Counted from the first letter of the stretch, positions 1 to 8,774 are shown. The stretch is DNA of 21,035 nucleotides from JAZDRH01 sp047470865 (GCF_047470865.1 NZ_JAZDRH010000036.1:1-21035), one strand, 5' to 3'. The notes: generated by a model not told the origin, from the sequence alone. Program-made: numbers and translations.

Positions 1-243
1 TAAAATATGAAGCTTGAAAATGTTGATAGGAGTTTAGCTAAAAATTAATTTTTAATAATATTTTTATTATGAGTTAAGTGAGTGTTTTGGATATGACGAT
101 ACCTTTATTTTAGAAATTAAAGCACCAATAATAAGGCGTGATAGCCAGAAGGATTGGTTGCAGAGTTAAGGGGGTACAATGAAAGAGGCCGCTTGACTAG
201 AAAAAGTATTTAATAGCCTAAAATAATTTAAGGTTAAGTATGA

Positions 244-269
244 AAAGGCATCTTAATCAGGATGCCTTT
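244..269 (-). terminator. Hairpin terminator downstream of liuR
   Basis: The arms AAAGGCATC (244-252) and GATGCCTTT (261-269) are exact reverse complements separated by 8 nt. Read on the minus strand the hairpin lies just after the liuR stop codon and ends in a short T run. On the plus strand it is also followed by TTTATTTTT, so it may work in both directions. The 240 bases to its left hold no gene I can support, only AT-rich sequence. Confidence 0.75.
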
Positions 270-273
270 ATTT

Positions 274-651
274 TTATAATTCGGTTAACGCAATTTGGCA
301 ACGCTCTTCTGCAATATCTAATTCTAATTGCATTTGTTTAATATCTAAGATTTGCTGCTCCAGTTGTTCACGACGTTCCTGAATCTTGCTGAGCATGCTG
401 GTTAGCTGTTTTTTATTACCTGTTGGATCATAGAGTTCAATTAGGCCCTTGCATTCAGCGAGTGAAAAGCCGAGGCGTTTGCCTCTTAAAATCAGCTTTA
501 ATGTGACCCTGTCTTTAGGGTTGTAAATGCGTTCCTGACCGCGTCGTTGAGGTGCTAGCATTCCTTGTTCCTCATAAAAACGAATAGCACGGGTGGTGAT
601 ATCGAGCTCTTGGGCGAGTTCTGAAATGCTATAGGTTCTTTGTTTGCTCAT
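274..651 (-). CDS. liuR: MerR-family regulator of leucine/isovalerate catabolism, LiuR-like
   Basis: This 125-residue protein has the MerR layout. An N-terminal winged helix-turn-helix begins at about residue 7 (ISELAQELDITTRAIRFYEE, then the GMLAP wing) and a long, charged dimerisation helix covers about residues 75-120. It lacks the multi-cysteine metal site of MerR/ZntR relatives, with a single Cys near the C-terminus, which fits sensing of an organic ligand. LiuR proteins are known to control isovaleryl-CoA/leucine degradation genes in Proteobacteria. Here the gene follows the liu operon on the same strand but is cut off from it by a strong terminator at 726-753, so it probably has its own promoter in 652-725. 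An AGGA ribosome-binding site precedes the ATG. The function rests on the family resemblance, the position next to liuABCDE and the palindrome at 8759-8774. The ligand is inferred. Confidence 0.88.
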   Translation of the reverse strand: MSKQRTYSISELAQELDITTRAIRFYEEQGMLAPQRRGQERIYNPKDRVTLKLILRGKRLGFSLAECKGLIELYDPTGNKKQLTSMLSKIQERREQLEQQILDIKQMQLELDIAEERCQIALTEL

Positions 652-725
652 GAGGTTTCCTAGGCTGTTGTTAGTGTATTAAATGCAACGGGGGCTTATT
701 AAAACGTATTTTGCATGAAAGTGCT

Positions 726-753
726 AAAAAAGCGCGCAAACAGGTTTGCGCGC
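726..753 (-). terminator. Strong rho-independent terminator of the liu-sco operon
   Basis: GCGCGCAAAC (732-741) and GTTTGCGCGC (744-753) form a perfect 10-bp GC-rich inverted repeat. On the minus strand it is followed directly by a run of six T (plus-strand A at 726-731). It lies about 35 nt past the scoB stop codon and separates the operon from liuR. Confidence 0.9.
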
Positions 754-787
754 AAAGTTTAGGGGAGTAAACCAACAATAAAAACGC

Positions 788-1417
788 TTATTGCTGGATA
801 GTGCAGCCAGTTGCCTGCTGCAGCTCCTCGAAGGTTACGCCGTCGGCAAGCTCTACAAGCTGCAAGCCAGCGTCCGTAACATCGAGCACAGCTAGATCGG
901 TAATGATCCGATCCACAACGCGAACGCCAGTTAAGGGGAGATCACATTGCTTTAATACTTTATGTGCGTTGCCTTTAGCACAGTGTTCCATCAAGACAAC
1001 TACGCGCTTTACGCCCGCTACTAAGTCCATTGCCCCACCCATGCCTTTTACCATCTTTCCAGGGATCATCCAGTTGGCCAGATCACCTTGTTCAGATACC
1101 TGCATAGCACCTAAAATAGACAGGTTGATATGCCCGCCACGAATCATGCCAAAGCTGGTAGCACTGTCAAAATAGCTACTACCTGGTAAAGCTGTGATGG
1201 TTTGTTTGCCAGCGTTAATAAGATCAGGATCTAGGTTTTCTTCTGTTGGAAAAGGCCCTATCCCAAGCATGCCGTTTTCACTTTGGAGCCAAACATTTAC
1301 GCCTTCTGGAATATAGTTGGCGACTAATGTAGGCAGGCCAATACCTAGGTTGACATAGAAGCCATCTTCTAGTTCGCGGGCTGCGCGCTGTGCCATTTGT
1401 TCACGAGACCAAGCCAT
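788..1417 (-). CDS. scoB: 3-oxoacid CoA-transferase, subunit B (ScoB)
   Basis: This is the 209-residue beta subunit of a class I CoA-transferase that moves CoA between succinyl-CoA and acetoacetate. The catalytic glutamate lies in the SENGMLG signature (Glu47), after the usual YVNLGIGLPT segment near residue 21. The downstream blocks GGAMDLVAG and VVVLMEHCAKG are also typical. Its length is normal for the subunit. It starts 2 nt after the scoA stop codon, with its ribosome-binding site AAGGAG inside the last scoA codons, so the two subunits are translationally coupled. It is the last gene of the operon before the terminator at 726-753. In this setting it would activate the acetoacetate released by HMG-CoA lyase, allowing leucine carbon to be converted fully to acetyl-CoA. 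The donor (succinyl-CoA or another acyl-CoA) is taken from the family, not proved here. Confidence 0.93.
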   Translation of the reverse strand: MAWSREQMAQRAARELEDGFYVNLGIGLPTLVANYIPEGVNVWLQSENGMLGIGPFPTEENLDPDLINAGKQTITALPGSSYFDSATSFGMIRGGHINLSILGAMQVSEQGDLANWMIPGKMVKGMGGAMDLVAGVKRVVVLMEHCAKGNAHKVLKQCDLPLTGVRVVDRIITDLAVLDVTDAGLQLVELADGVTFEELQQATGCTIQQ

Positions 1418-1419
1418 AA

Positions 1420-2115
1420 TTAGCTCCTTAATGTGCGTTGTTCAATGCGTTTTTCAGGGGTAGGGTTATGCACAATACGTTGCACATAAACACCAGCTAA
1501 ATGCACATCATCAGGGTCTATTTCGCCAATCTCGACAATTTCCTCCACTTCAACAATACACACTTTGCTGGCCATAGCTGCAAGTGGGTTAAAGTTACGC
1601 GCGGTTTTATTGAATACAAGGTTGCCTGCTTTATCAGCTTTTTGTGCTTTGACAAGCCCAATATCAGCAAAGAGCGATTCTTCCATCACATACCATTCGC
1701 CATTGAATTGGCGGGTTTCTTTGCCTTCAGCTACCAGGGTGCCAAAACCTGTTTTGGTATAAAACGCAGGAATACCAGCACCGCCAGCACGTAGTTTTTC
1801 TGCAAGGGTGCCTTGTGGGGTAAAGTCTAGTTCAAGCTCACCAGCGAGATATTGACGCTCAAATTCTTTGTTTTCCCCAACATAGGAGGAAATCATTTTG
1901 CGAATTTGACGTGTTTCTAGCAGCTTGCCTAAACCAAAGCCATCCACGCCAGCGTTATTACTAATGGCAGTGAGATTGCGTTTGCCAGTATCGCGTAAAG
2001 CTTCAATTAAGGCTTCCGGGATGCCGCATAAGCCAAATCCTCCCACTGCAAGCAACATGCCGTCTTCGACAATGCCTTCAAGCGCCTTTGCTGCGCTTGG
2101 ATAAACTTTATTCAT
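1420..2115 (-). CDS. scoA: 3-oxoacid CoA-transferase, subunit A (ScoA)
   Basis: This is the alpha subunit, 231 residues from the chosen ATG at 2115, beginning MNKVYPSAAKALEGIVEDG. The glycine-rich GGFGLCGIPE motif near residue 26 is the family's CoA/oxyanion segment, and the TKTGFGT and FNPLAA blocks follow in the expected order. The frame stays open for 15 more codons upstream to 2160, but that start would overlap liuE and add an Asn-rich tail (HHNNNN). The ATG at 2115 has a GAGG ribosome-binding site 5 nt upstream and gives the normal length. It lies 28 nt after liuE and 2 nt before scoB. It forms the heterodimer with ScoB that converts acetoacetate to acetoacetyl-CoA at the end of leucine degradation. 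Confidence 0.93.
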   Translation of the reverse strand: MNKVYPSAAKALEGIVEDGMLLAVGGFGLCGIPEALIEALRDTGKRNLTAISNNAGVDGFGLGKLLETRQIRKMISSYVGENKEFERQYLAGELELDFTPQGTLAEKLRAGGAGIPAFYTKTGFGTLVAEGKETRQFNGEWYVMEESLFADIGLVKAQKADKAGNLVFNKTARNFNPLAAMASKVCIVEVEEIVEIGEIDPDDVHLAGVYVQRIVHNPTPEKRIEQRTLRS

Positions 2116-2143
2116 ATACGCCTCATTGTTATTGTTGTGGTGA

Positions 2144-3040
2144 CTAAGCTTGCCAAGCACGAGCTACGCGAGAGTTAGTTTCGCGTCCGAGCACAGCGCT
2201 AATATGCAGTCCTACTTGGATGAGCTTATCCAAGTCAACGCCAGTATTAATGCCTAAGCCATTGAGCATGTAGATTACATCTTCACTGGCCACATTGCCG
2301 CTTGCACCTTTGGCGTAGGGACAACCGCCAAGACCGGCCACTGAGCTATCAAAAATATGAATGCCTTCTTGTAAACAAGCATAGATATTGGCAAGGGCTT
2401 GTCCATAGGTATCGTGAAAATGTCCGGCTAAATGGGCTTTAGGTATGACCTGGCTGACTTTGTTAAAGAGTTGTGCTGCTTTTTTGGCTGTGCCTACACC
2501 AATGGTATCGCCCAGTGATATCTCGTAGCAGCCCATTTCATAAAGCTGTTGTGCAACATCAACTACAGCTTCTGCGGCTATATTTCCTTCATAAGGACAG
2601 CCTAGTACACAAGACACATAGCCGCGTACTTTCACGCCTTGCTGTTTGGCTGCTGCTAATACAGGCTGAAAGCGGATAAGACTGTCAGCAATGCTGCAGT
2701 TAATGTTCTTTTGCGAAAAGCTTTCTGAAGCCGCCGCGAATACAGCAACTTCAGAGACACCCGCCTGCATAGCCGCTTCAAAACCTTGCATATTAGGTGT
2801 GAGTGCCGCATAGGTTATATGATCTGCACTTTGAATATGCTGGAAAACCTCGGCACTACCAGCCATTTGTGGCACCCACTTAGGTGACACAAAGCTTCCT
2901 GCTTCAATATAAGACAGGCCAGTTTGACTGAGCTTTTCGATGAGCGTGACTTTATCCGCTACGCTAATGGGTTGCTTTTCGTTTTGTAGCCCATCACGAG
3001 GGCCGACTTCGACAATGCGTACATGGGAAGGCAGGCTCAT
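2144..3040 (-). CDS. liuE: Hydroxymethylglutaryl-CoA lyase
   Basis: This 298-residue DRE-TIM metallolyase cleaves HMG-CoA to acetyl-CoA and acetoacetate. The N-terminal EVGPRDGLQNE carries the catalytic Arg15 and metal-binding Asp16. The metal-binding pair is in GHFHDTYGQA (His207, His209). The flexible active-site loop VAGLGGCPYAKGASGN carries Cys240, matching the HMG-CoA lyase signature and separating it from isopropylmalate synthases. Its ATG overlaps the liuD stop codon by 4 nt (ATGA), with AGGAGA upstream, so translation is coupled. It supplies acetoacetate to ScoAB encoded immediately downstream. Length and motifs are complete. Confidence 0.96.
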   Translation of the reverse strand: MSLPSHVRIVEVGPRDGLQNEKQPISVADKVTLIEKLSQTGLSYIEAGSFVSPKWVPQMAGSAEVFQHIQSADHITYAALTPNMQGFEAAMQAGVSEVAVFAAASESFSQKNINCSIADSLIRFQPVLAAAKQQGVKVRGYVSCVLGCPYEGNIAAEAVVDVAQQLYEMGCYEISLGDTIGVGTAKKAAQLFNKVSQVIPKAHLAGHFHDTYGQALANIYACLQEGIHIFDSSVAGLGGCPYAKGASGNVASEDVIYMLNGLGINTGVDLDKLIQVGLHISAVLGRETNSRVARAWQA

Positions 3041-4995
3041 GCGGCGTCTCCTGTAATTTCTACAAGTACCATGCCATCACTGACCATTTCACCTTCGCTG
3101 CAAAAAATAGCTTGTACTGTACCTGCATGGGGCGCGCGAATGCTGTGCTCCATTTTCATAGCTTCCAGTACAACCAGTACATCGCCTTCGGCTACTTGCT
3201 GTTCTGGGCTTACCAAAACACGCACTATGCTGCCATTCATCGGGGCCGTTAAGCCACCTTGCGGATGGGCTGCAGCTTCGGCGAGCGCAATACTATCGAC
3301 TGCGCTGATGCTGTGAATTTGTCCATCTAGCTCAAGATAGAGGGTATTACCTTGGCGGATAGCGCTATGGCTAGTGCGTTGTCCATGTTGCTCTAGGATT
3401 AGCCGGTCATTGGTTAAGCAAACACCTGCCAAGTCAGCTTCACGTAAGGTAATTTTTTGCTGCTCCTCACCACACGCAAGGTGCAATAAAAAACGCCTTG
3501 GTTGCGCAATACGTAAACCACAATTATTTGCCCAAGGTGAATTAGGATCGTCTTGGCGAGTAGTTTTTGGTTCTGAGAGCGCCCATGCGGCCGCAGCGAG
3601 CTTCCAGAAATGAGCGCTCTGAGTACTTGGCTTAACAAAGAGTTGTTCTGTATGGCGTTCAATAAAGCCGGTATCTAGCTCGGCCTTAGCAAAGGCCGGG
3701 TGGGCTAAAATGCGTGATAAGAAGGCAAGGTTAGTGCGTACGCCGGCAATTTGTGTGTCTGCTAGCATTGCTAGTAAGCGCTGGCGTGCTTCTTCACGGT
3801 TACTGCCCCATGCAATCAACTTGCTGATCATAGGATCATAGAAAGGAGAAATACTATCGCCTTGCTCAATGCCACTGTCGATACGACGGCCTTCGCCAGC
3901 ACTGGCTTCGCGGTATAAATCAAGAGTACCTGTCGCCGGTAAGAAGTCATTATCAGGATCTTCTGCATAGAGGCGCACTTCAATGGCATGGCCATTTAAA
4001 GGTACTTGATCTTGTGTTAGAGGGAGTTTCTCGCCACGTGCAATACGAATTTGCCAAGCAACTAAATCTTGTCCTGTAATGAGCTCAGTAACAGGATGCT
4101 CTACTTGCAAGCGTGTGTTCATTTCCATAAAGAAAAATTCGCCGCGCGCATCCAATAGAAACTCAACTGTGCCAGCCCCAACATAGCCAATAGCTTGTGC
4201 AGCACGTACTGCTGATTCCCCCATGGCTTGGCGTAATTCAAGAGTTAAGCCAGGCGCTGGTGCTTCTTCAACAACTTTTTGGTGGCGACGTTGGATAGAA
4301 CAGTCACGTTCATTGAGATAAATGCAGTTACCATGCTCATCAGCAAAGATCTGAATTTCTACGTGTCTTGGCTTAAGCACGTATTTTTCAACCAGCATCT
4401 TGGGATCGCCAAAGGAGGATTGTGCTTCTCGCTGTGCAGACTCTAGCGCTTGTTTTAAATCCGCCTCTTTTTCCACCACTTTCATTCCCTTGCCGCCGCC
4501 GCCTGCTGTAGCTTTTAGCAAAACTGGATAACCAATACGTTGGGCCGCTTCACGGAAGGTTTCGTAGTCTTGATTATCACCATGATAACCTGGTACTAAG
4601 GGCACGCCTGCTGTTTCCATTAAGGCTTTGGCGGCTGATTTACTGCCCATAGCTATAATGGCGCTGGCAGGTGGGCCTAAGAAAATTAGGCCAGCATCGG
4701 CAATAGCTTGTGCAAAGCTGGCATTTTCGGAAAGAAATCCATAACCAGGATGGATGGCTTGAGCGCCAGCAGCTTTGGCAGCGGCAATAATTTTGTCGGC
4801 TAGTAAGTAGCTTTCAGCCGGTTTAGCACCGCCTAGGTTGATTTTAATATCGGCTTCACGGGCGTGGCGTGCATTGGCATCTACTGCAGAATGCACGGCA
4901 ACAGTAGTTAAACCTAATGATTTTGCAGTGCGCATTACACGGCAAGCAATTTCGCCACGGTTGGCTACTAAAAGGGTGTCGATAGAGCGAGTCAT
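3037..4995 (-). CDS. liuD: 3-methylcrotonyl-CoA carboxylase, biotin-carrying alpha subunit
   Basis: This 652-residue protein carries the biotin carboxylase and biotin carboxyl carrier domains of methylcrotonyl-CoA carboxylase. The first 450 or so residues hold biotin carboxylase: LLVANRGEIACR at the start, the ATP-grasp loop KATAGGGGKGM, and the catalytic block MNTRLQVEHPVTE. A BT-type linker region follows. The C-terminal biotinyl domain has the EAMKMEH motif, with the biotinylated lysine at about residue 614. With LiuB it carboxylates 3-methylcrotonyl-CoA to 3-methylglutaconyl-CoA. I chose the ATG at 4995: it has AGGAG 8 nt upstream and lies 2 nt after the liuC stop codon. The in-frame ATG at 5013 lies inside liuC and has no ribosome-binding site. 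The biotin carboxylase architecture alone could also fit propionyl- or geranyl-CoA carboxylase; the gene neighbours decide for methylcrotonyl. Confidence 0.95.
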   Translation of the reverse strand: MTRSIDTLLVANRGEIACRVMRTAKSLGLTTVAVHSAVDANARHAREADIKINLGGAKPAESYLLADKIIAAAKAAGAQAIHPGYGFLSENASFAQAIADAGLIFLGPPASAIIAMGSKSAAKALMETAGVPLVPGYHGDNQDYETFREAAQRIGYPVLLKATAGGGGKGMKVVEKEADLKQALESAQREAQSSFGDPKMLVEKYVLKPRHVEIQIFADEHGNCIYLNERDCSIQRRHQKVVEEAPAPGLTLELRQAMGESAVRAAQAIGYVGAGTVEFLLDARGEFFFMEMNTRLQVEHPVTELITGQDLVAWQIRIARGEKLPLTQDQVPLNGHAIEVRLYAEDPDNDFLPATGTLDLYREASAGEGRRIDSGIEQGDSISPFYDPMISKLIAWGSNREEARQRLLAMLADTQIAGVRTNLAFLSRILAHPAFAKAELDTGFIERHTEQLFVKPSTQSAHFWKLAAAAWALSEPKTTRQDDPNSPWANNCGLRIAQPRRFLLHLACGEEQQKITLREADLAGVCLTNDRLILEQHGQRTSHSAIRQGNTLYLELDGQIHSISAVDSIALAEAAAHPQGGLTAPMNGSIVRVLVSPEQQVAEGDVLVVLEAMKMEHSIRAPHAGTVQAIFCSEGEMVSDGMVLVEITGDAA

Positions 4996-4997
4996 TG

Positions 4998-5786
4998 TTA
5001 TTTCTCCTGCCATGAAGGTGAGCGTTTTTCAAAGAATGCGGTTAAGCCTTCTTGACCTTCTGGGCTAACACGTAAAGCAGCAATGGTTTGTTCTGTAGCT
5101 AAGCGAGTCGCCGCATCTAGTTTGCCGGTTTCTACCTTGATTAATAAGGCTTTGGTGGCCTGCATTGCCTGAGGGCTGTTAAGTTGCAAATTGGCCAGCC
5201 AGCTTTCGCAAGCCTGATCCAATTCAGCCGCCGGGTAGCATTGGTTCAATAATCCTAGTTGGCAGGCTGTTTCACCGCTAAAGCGCTCAGCAGTTAAGGC
5301 ATAACGGCGTGCTTGGCGCTCACCTAAGGCTTTAACTACAAATGGACTGATTACTGCAGGTGCTAAACCAATACGTACTTCAGACAAGCAGATAATTGCA
5401 TCTTGGGCGCCAATTGCCATATCGCAGCAGGCAATTAAACCAACTGCACCGCCAAAGGCGGCACCTTGTACTACGGCCAGTGTGGGCTGTGGAAGCTGGT
5501 AAAGCTGATGCATTAACTCGCCAAGCTCATGAGAATCGGCCAAGTTAGCTTGGTAATCCAGTTGAGCGGAATCTTTCATCCAGCCCAAATCAGCGCCAGC
5601 TGAGAAGTGCTTACCTCGACCGCGTAGAACAACCAGTTTACTTTGTGTATCTTCTTTGAGTTGGTTTAAGGCGTGGATGAGCTCTTTAATCACCAGCGCA
5701 TTAAACGCATTATTTTTCTCTGGGCGGTTTAGCCACAGAGTAGCAATACCGTTATTGCGTTCTAGTTGAATTTCTTGGTAGGTCAT
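4998..5786 (-). CDS. liuC: Methylglutaconyl-CoA hydratase (crotonase superfamily)
   Basis: This 262-residue crotonase-fold protein hydrates 3-methylglutaconyl-CoA to HMG-CoA. The two oxyanion-hole segments are visible as HFSAGADLGWM near residue 60 and GAAFGGAVGLIACCDMAI near residue 110. The EVRIGLAPAVISP segment carries the glutamate used by hydratases of this branch. It sits between the two methylcrotonyl-CoA carboxylase subunit genes, 9 nt after liuB and 2 nt before liuD, which supports the specific assignment over a general enoyl-CoA hydratase. AAGGTGG precedes the ATG. Confidence 0.93.
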   Translation of the reverse strand: MTYQEIQLERNNGIATLWLNRPEKNNAFNALVIKELIHALNQLKEDTQSKLVVLRGRGKHFSAGADLGWMKDSAQLDYQANLADSHELGELMHQLYQLPQPTLAVVQGAAFGGAVGLIACCDMAIGAQDAIICLSEVRIGLAPAVISPFVVKALGERQARRYALTAERFSGETACQLGLLNQCYPAAELDQACESWLANLQLNSPQAMQATKALLIKVETGKLDAATRLATEQTIAALRVSPEGQEGLTAFFEKRSPSWQEK

Positions 5787-5795
5787 ATATCCACC

Positions 5796-7403
5796 TTACA
5801 TACGGAATACGCCAAACTGAGTTGGCTCAGTTGGGGCATTGAGTGAGGCAGAAATAGCTAAGCCTAAAATATCACGTGTTTGAGCAGGGTCGATAACGCC
5901 ATCGTCCCATAAGCGTGCGCTGGAATAATAAGGATGGCCTTGGCGCTCATATTGCTCAAGAATAGGGCGTTTGATTTCGGCTTCCTCAGCCTCAGATAAG
6001 TGCTGACCGGCACGTTGGGCTTGCTCGCGTTTAACTTGCGCGAGCACACCAGCTGCTTGTTCTCCACCCATTACACCAATACGAGCATTCGGCCACATCC
6101 ACAAGAAGCGAGGATCATAGGCACGACCACACATGCCGTAGTTGCCAGCACCAAAGCTACCACCGATAATCACTGTAAACTTAGGCACTTTGGCGCAAGC
6201 AACCGCAGTCACTAACTTAGCACCATGCTTAGCAATACCGCCTTCTTCGTATTTACGACCTACCATGAAACCTGTGATGTTTTGTAAAAACACCAGTGGA
6301 ATGTTGCGTTGGCAGGCCAGCTCAATAAAGTGCGCACCTTTTTGGGCGGCTTCGGCAAATAAAATGCCGTTATTAGCTAATATGGCGACTGGGTAACCAT
6401 GAATGCGTGCAAAGCCACATACTAAAGTAGTGCCAAACAAGGCTTTAAATTCGTCGAACTCGCTGCCATCTACTACCCGAGCAATGACTTCACGTACATC
6501 ATAAGGACGTTTAGCATCGGCTGGAATAATTCCATATAACTCATCGGCTGGGTACTTTGGTGCTTGCACTGGCAGGCTTTGTAGGCTGGTACGTTTTTTC
6601 CAGTTCAGGTTATGCACACAGCGGCGAGCAATGGCTAATGCATGATCATCATTTTCGGCATAATGATCAGCCACACCTGAAATACGACAATGTGTATCAG
6701 CTCCGCCTAAATCTTCTGCACTCACCACTTCACCTGTTGCTGCTTTTACTAAGGGCGGGCCAGCTAGGAAAATCGTTGCCTGGTTGCGTACCATAATGGT
6801 TTCGTCGGCCATTGCAGGTACATAGGCGCCACCAGCGGTGCATGAACCCATAACGACTGCAATTTGTGGAATACCCATGCCACTCATATTGGCTTGATTG
6901 AAGAAGATACGTCCAAAATGCTCACGGTCTGGGAATACTTCATCTTGACGTGGCAGGTTAGCACCGCCTGAATCTACTAAGTAAATACAAGGCAGGAAAT
7001 TTTGCTGGGCAATGGTTTGTGCGCGTAAATGTTTTTTTACGCTGAGCGGGTAATAACTTCCCCCTTTAACTGTTGCGTCGTTGGCAATAATCATGCACTC
7101 CACGCCTTCAACGCGGCCAATGCCAGCAACTACACCAGCCGCAGCGACGTCTTCACCATAAACTTCATGGGCAGCTAATGGGGAAATTTCTAAAAAAGGC
7201 GATCCAACGTCCAATAGCGTGCTGATACGGTCTCGTACCAGTAATTTTCCGCGTGCAACATGGCGCTCTTGATAGCTGACGCCACCACCTAGATTGATTT
7301 TATCTAACACTGTGCGCAAATCATCTACTTGCGCCTGCATCGCTTGGCTGTTTTCTGCAAACTCAGGCGCGCGGGTATTCACTTTACTATGCAGGGTAGC
7401 CAT
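5796..7403 (-). CDS. liuB: 3-methylcrotonyl-CoA carboxylase, carboxyltransferase beta subunit
   Basis: This 535-residue carboxyltransferase transfers CO2 from carboxybiotin on LiuD to 3-methylcrotonyl-CoA. It has the two crotonase-like halves of the family. The N-terminal oxyanion segment is in SCTAGGAYVPAMADE and the C-terminal one in GGSFGAGNYGMCGRAYDPRF. The FMVGRKYEEGGIAKHGAKL block is typical of methylcrotonyl- and geranyl-CoA carboxylases. Length is normal and the start has AGAGGA upstream. A 74-nt gap to liuA holds a modest hairpin with G-U pairs (about 7436-7459) but no terminator-like T run, so liuA and liuB are most likely cotranscribed. Confidence 0.96.
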   Translation of the reverse strand: MATLHSKVNTRAPEFAENSQAMQAQVDDLRTVLDKINLGGGVSYQERHVARGKLLVRDRISTLLDVGSPFLEISPLAAHEVYGEDVAAAGVVAGIGRVEGVECMIIANDATVKGGSYYPLSVKKHLRAQTIAQQNFLPCIYLVDSGGANLPRQDEVFPDREHFGRIFFNQANMSGMGIPQIAVVMGSCTAGGAYVPAMADETIMVRNQATIFLAGPPLVKAATGEVVSAEDLGGADTHCRISGVADHYAENDDHALAIARRCVHNLNWKKRTSLQSLPVQAPKYPADELYGIIPADAKRPYDVREVIARVVDGSEFDEFKALFGTTLVCGFARIHGYPVAILANNGILFAEAAQKGAHFIELACQRNIPLVFLQNITGFMVGRKYEEGGIAKHGAKLVTAVACAKVPKFTVIIGGSFGAGNYGMCGRAYDPRFLWMWPNARIGVMGGEQAAGVLAQVKREQAQRAGQHLSEAEEAEIKRPILEQYERQGHPYYSSARLWDDGVIDPAQTRDILGLAISASLNAPTEPTQFGVFRM

Positions 7404-7477
7404 ACAATGGTCCTCTACTTCTTGTTTTAGAGGCTCCCAGCTGTCAGGGGAAACAGCCAGAAGCTAATTAAGTGGGG

Positions 7478-8641
7478 TTACTTAGTTTCGCGAAATAGTT
7501 CGCGGCCAATTAACATGCGACGAATTTCGCTGGTGCCAGCACCAATTTCATAGAGTTTGGCATCACGCAATAAACGTCCTGTAGGGAATTCATTGATATA
7601 GCCATTTCCACCTAGAATTTGAATGGCTTCTAAGGCCATTTGTGTGGCGCGTTCTGCGGTGTAAAGAATGACGCCTGCTGCGTCTTTGCGTGTGGTTTCG
7701 CCACGGTCGCAGGCGTTAGCTACGGCATACAAATAGGCACGGCTGGCATTAAGCTGGGAATACATATCGGCAACTTTGCCTTGAATAAACTGAAATTCCC
7801 CAATGCTTTGGCCAAACTGTTTGCGGTCGTGAATATACGGCACTACCACATCCATGCAGGCTTGCATAATGCCGACTGGACCACCAGCAAGTACAACACG
7901 CTCATAATCCAAACCGCTCATTAGTACTTTTACGCCGCCGTTGATTTCGCCCAGTACGTTTTCTACAGGTACTTCAACATTGTCGAAAAATAGCTCACAG
8001 GTATTGGAGCCGCGCATGCCTAATTTGTCGAATTTTGTACCACGGCTAAAGCCTTTCCAGTCACGTTCAACAATAAAAGCTGTAATGCCATGGGCGGCTT
8101 TTTCTGGTTCGGTTTTTGCGTAGATCACATAAGTATTAGCGTCTGGGCCGTTGGTAATCCAAGTTTTGCTGCCGTTTAAAACGAAGTGATCGCCTTTGCG
8201 TTCAGCGCGTAAACGCATGGAGACAACGTCTGAGCCTGCGTTAGGTTCGCTCATAGCTAGCGCACCAACATGCTCACCTGAAATTAATTGAGGTAGGTAT
8301 TTTTCTTTTTGGGCTTGTGTGCCATTACGCTTGATTTGGTTAACACATAGGTTAGAGTGCGCACCGTAGGATAAGCCCACAGAAGCACTGCCGCGGCTAA
8401 TTTCTTCAAGCGCAATCACATGCGCCAAATAGCCCATGTTGGCACCACCAAACTCTTCAGGCACTGTAATGCCAAGCAAGCCCATATCGCCAAACTTGCG
8501 CCACATATCAGTTGGAAAACTATTATCGCTATCAATAGCAGCAGCACGCGGTGCAAGTTCAGCATCAACAAAGCTACGCACTTGGTCGCGTAGCATGTCT
8601 ACAGTTTCGCCTAGATTAAAGTTAAGGCTGGAATAGGTCAT
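7478..8641 (-). CDS. liuA: Isovaleryl-CoA dehydrogenase
   Basis: This 387-residue FAD-dependent acyl-CoA dehydrogenase oxidises isovaleryl-CoA to 3-methylcrotonyl-CoA and passes electrons to ETF. The three domains are in order. The first signature is ALAMSEPNAGSDV (about 127-139), followed by the KTWITNG FAD/beta-sheet region and the C-terminal signature YEIGAGTSEIRRMLIGRE. The decisive feature is Glu247 in GLDYERVVLAGGP. Isovaleryl-CoA dehydrogenases carry the catalytic base at this helix position, unlike most family members, where it lies in the C-terminal signature. It is the first gene of the operon, with AAAGGTG before the ATG. Its upstream region carries the palindrome at 8759-8774. Confidence 0.96.
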   Translation of the reverse strand: MTYSSLNFNLGETVDMLRDQVRSFVDAELAPRAAAIDSDNSFPTDMWRKFGDMGLLGITVPEEFGGANMGYLAHVIALEEISRGSASVGLSYGAHSNLCVNQIKRNGTQAQKEKYLPQLISGEHVGALAMSEPNAGSDVVSMRLRAERKGDHFVLNGSKTWITNGPDANTYVIYAKTEPEKAAHGITAFIVERDWKGFSRGTKFDKLGMRGSNTCELFFDNVEVPVENVLGEINGGVKVLMSGLDYERVVLAGGPVGIMQACMDVVVPYIHDRKQFGQSIGEFQFIQGKVADMYSQLNASRAYLYAVANACDRGETTRKDAAGVILYTAERATQMALEAIQILGGNGYINEFPTGRLLRDAKLYEIGAGTSEIRRMLIGRELFRETK

Positions 8642-8758
8642 AACGGCACCTTTAGTTTGTAATTTTTGTTTGAAACGGTTATTGCCATCACTCCTAGCAT
8701 TTAGTCGATGTTTACCTAAATGAAAAGAGCTTGTATGTTGTTAGTCATGGAAATGACC

Positions 8759-8774
8759 TTTACGTTAACGTAAA
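8759..8774. promoter_or_regulatory. Perfect 16-bp palindrome, probable LiuR operator
   Basis: TTTACGTTAACGTAAA is a perfect inverted repeat in the 217-nt region between the divergent liuA and acyl-CoA synthetase genes. The ACGT-centred, AT-flanked symmetry agrees with my memory of the LiuR (MerR-type) motif described in Proteobacteria; I could not look this up. It sits 118 nt upstream of the liuA start and 85 nt upstream of the synthetase start, so one site could serve both promoters. Presence and symmetry are seen directly; identity of the binding protein is inferred. Confidence 0.75.

Noticed and set aside
40..53. AT-only palindrome AAAAATTAATTTTT
   Set aside because: It sits in generally AT-rich sequence with no gene beside it; expected by chance.
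4996..5013. Earlier start of liuD
   Set aside because: The ATG at 5013 lies within the last liuC codons without a ribosome-binding site; the ATG at 4995 has AGGAG.
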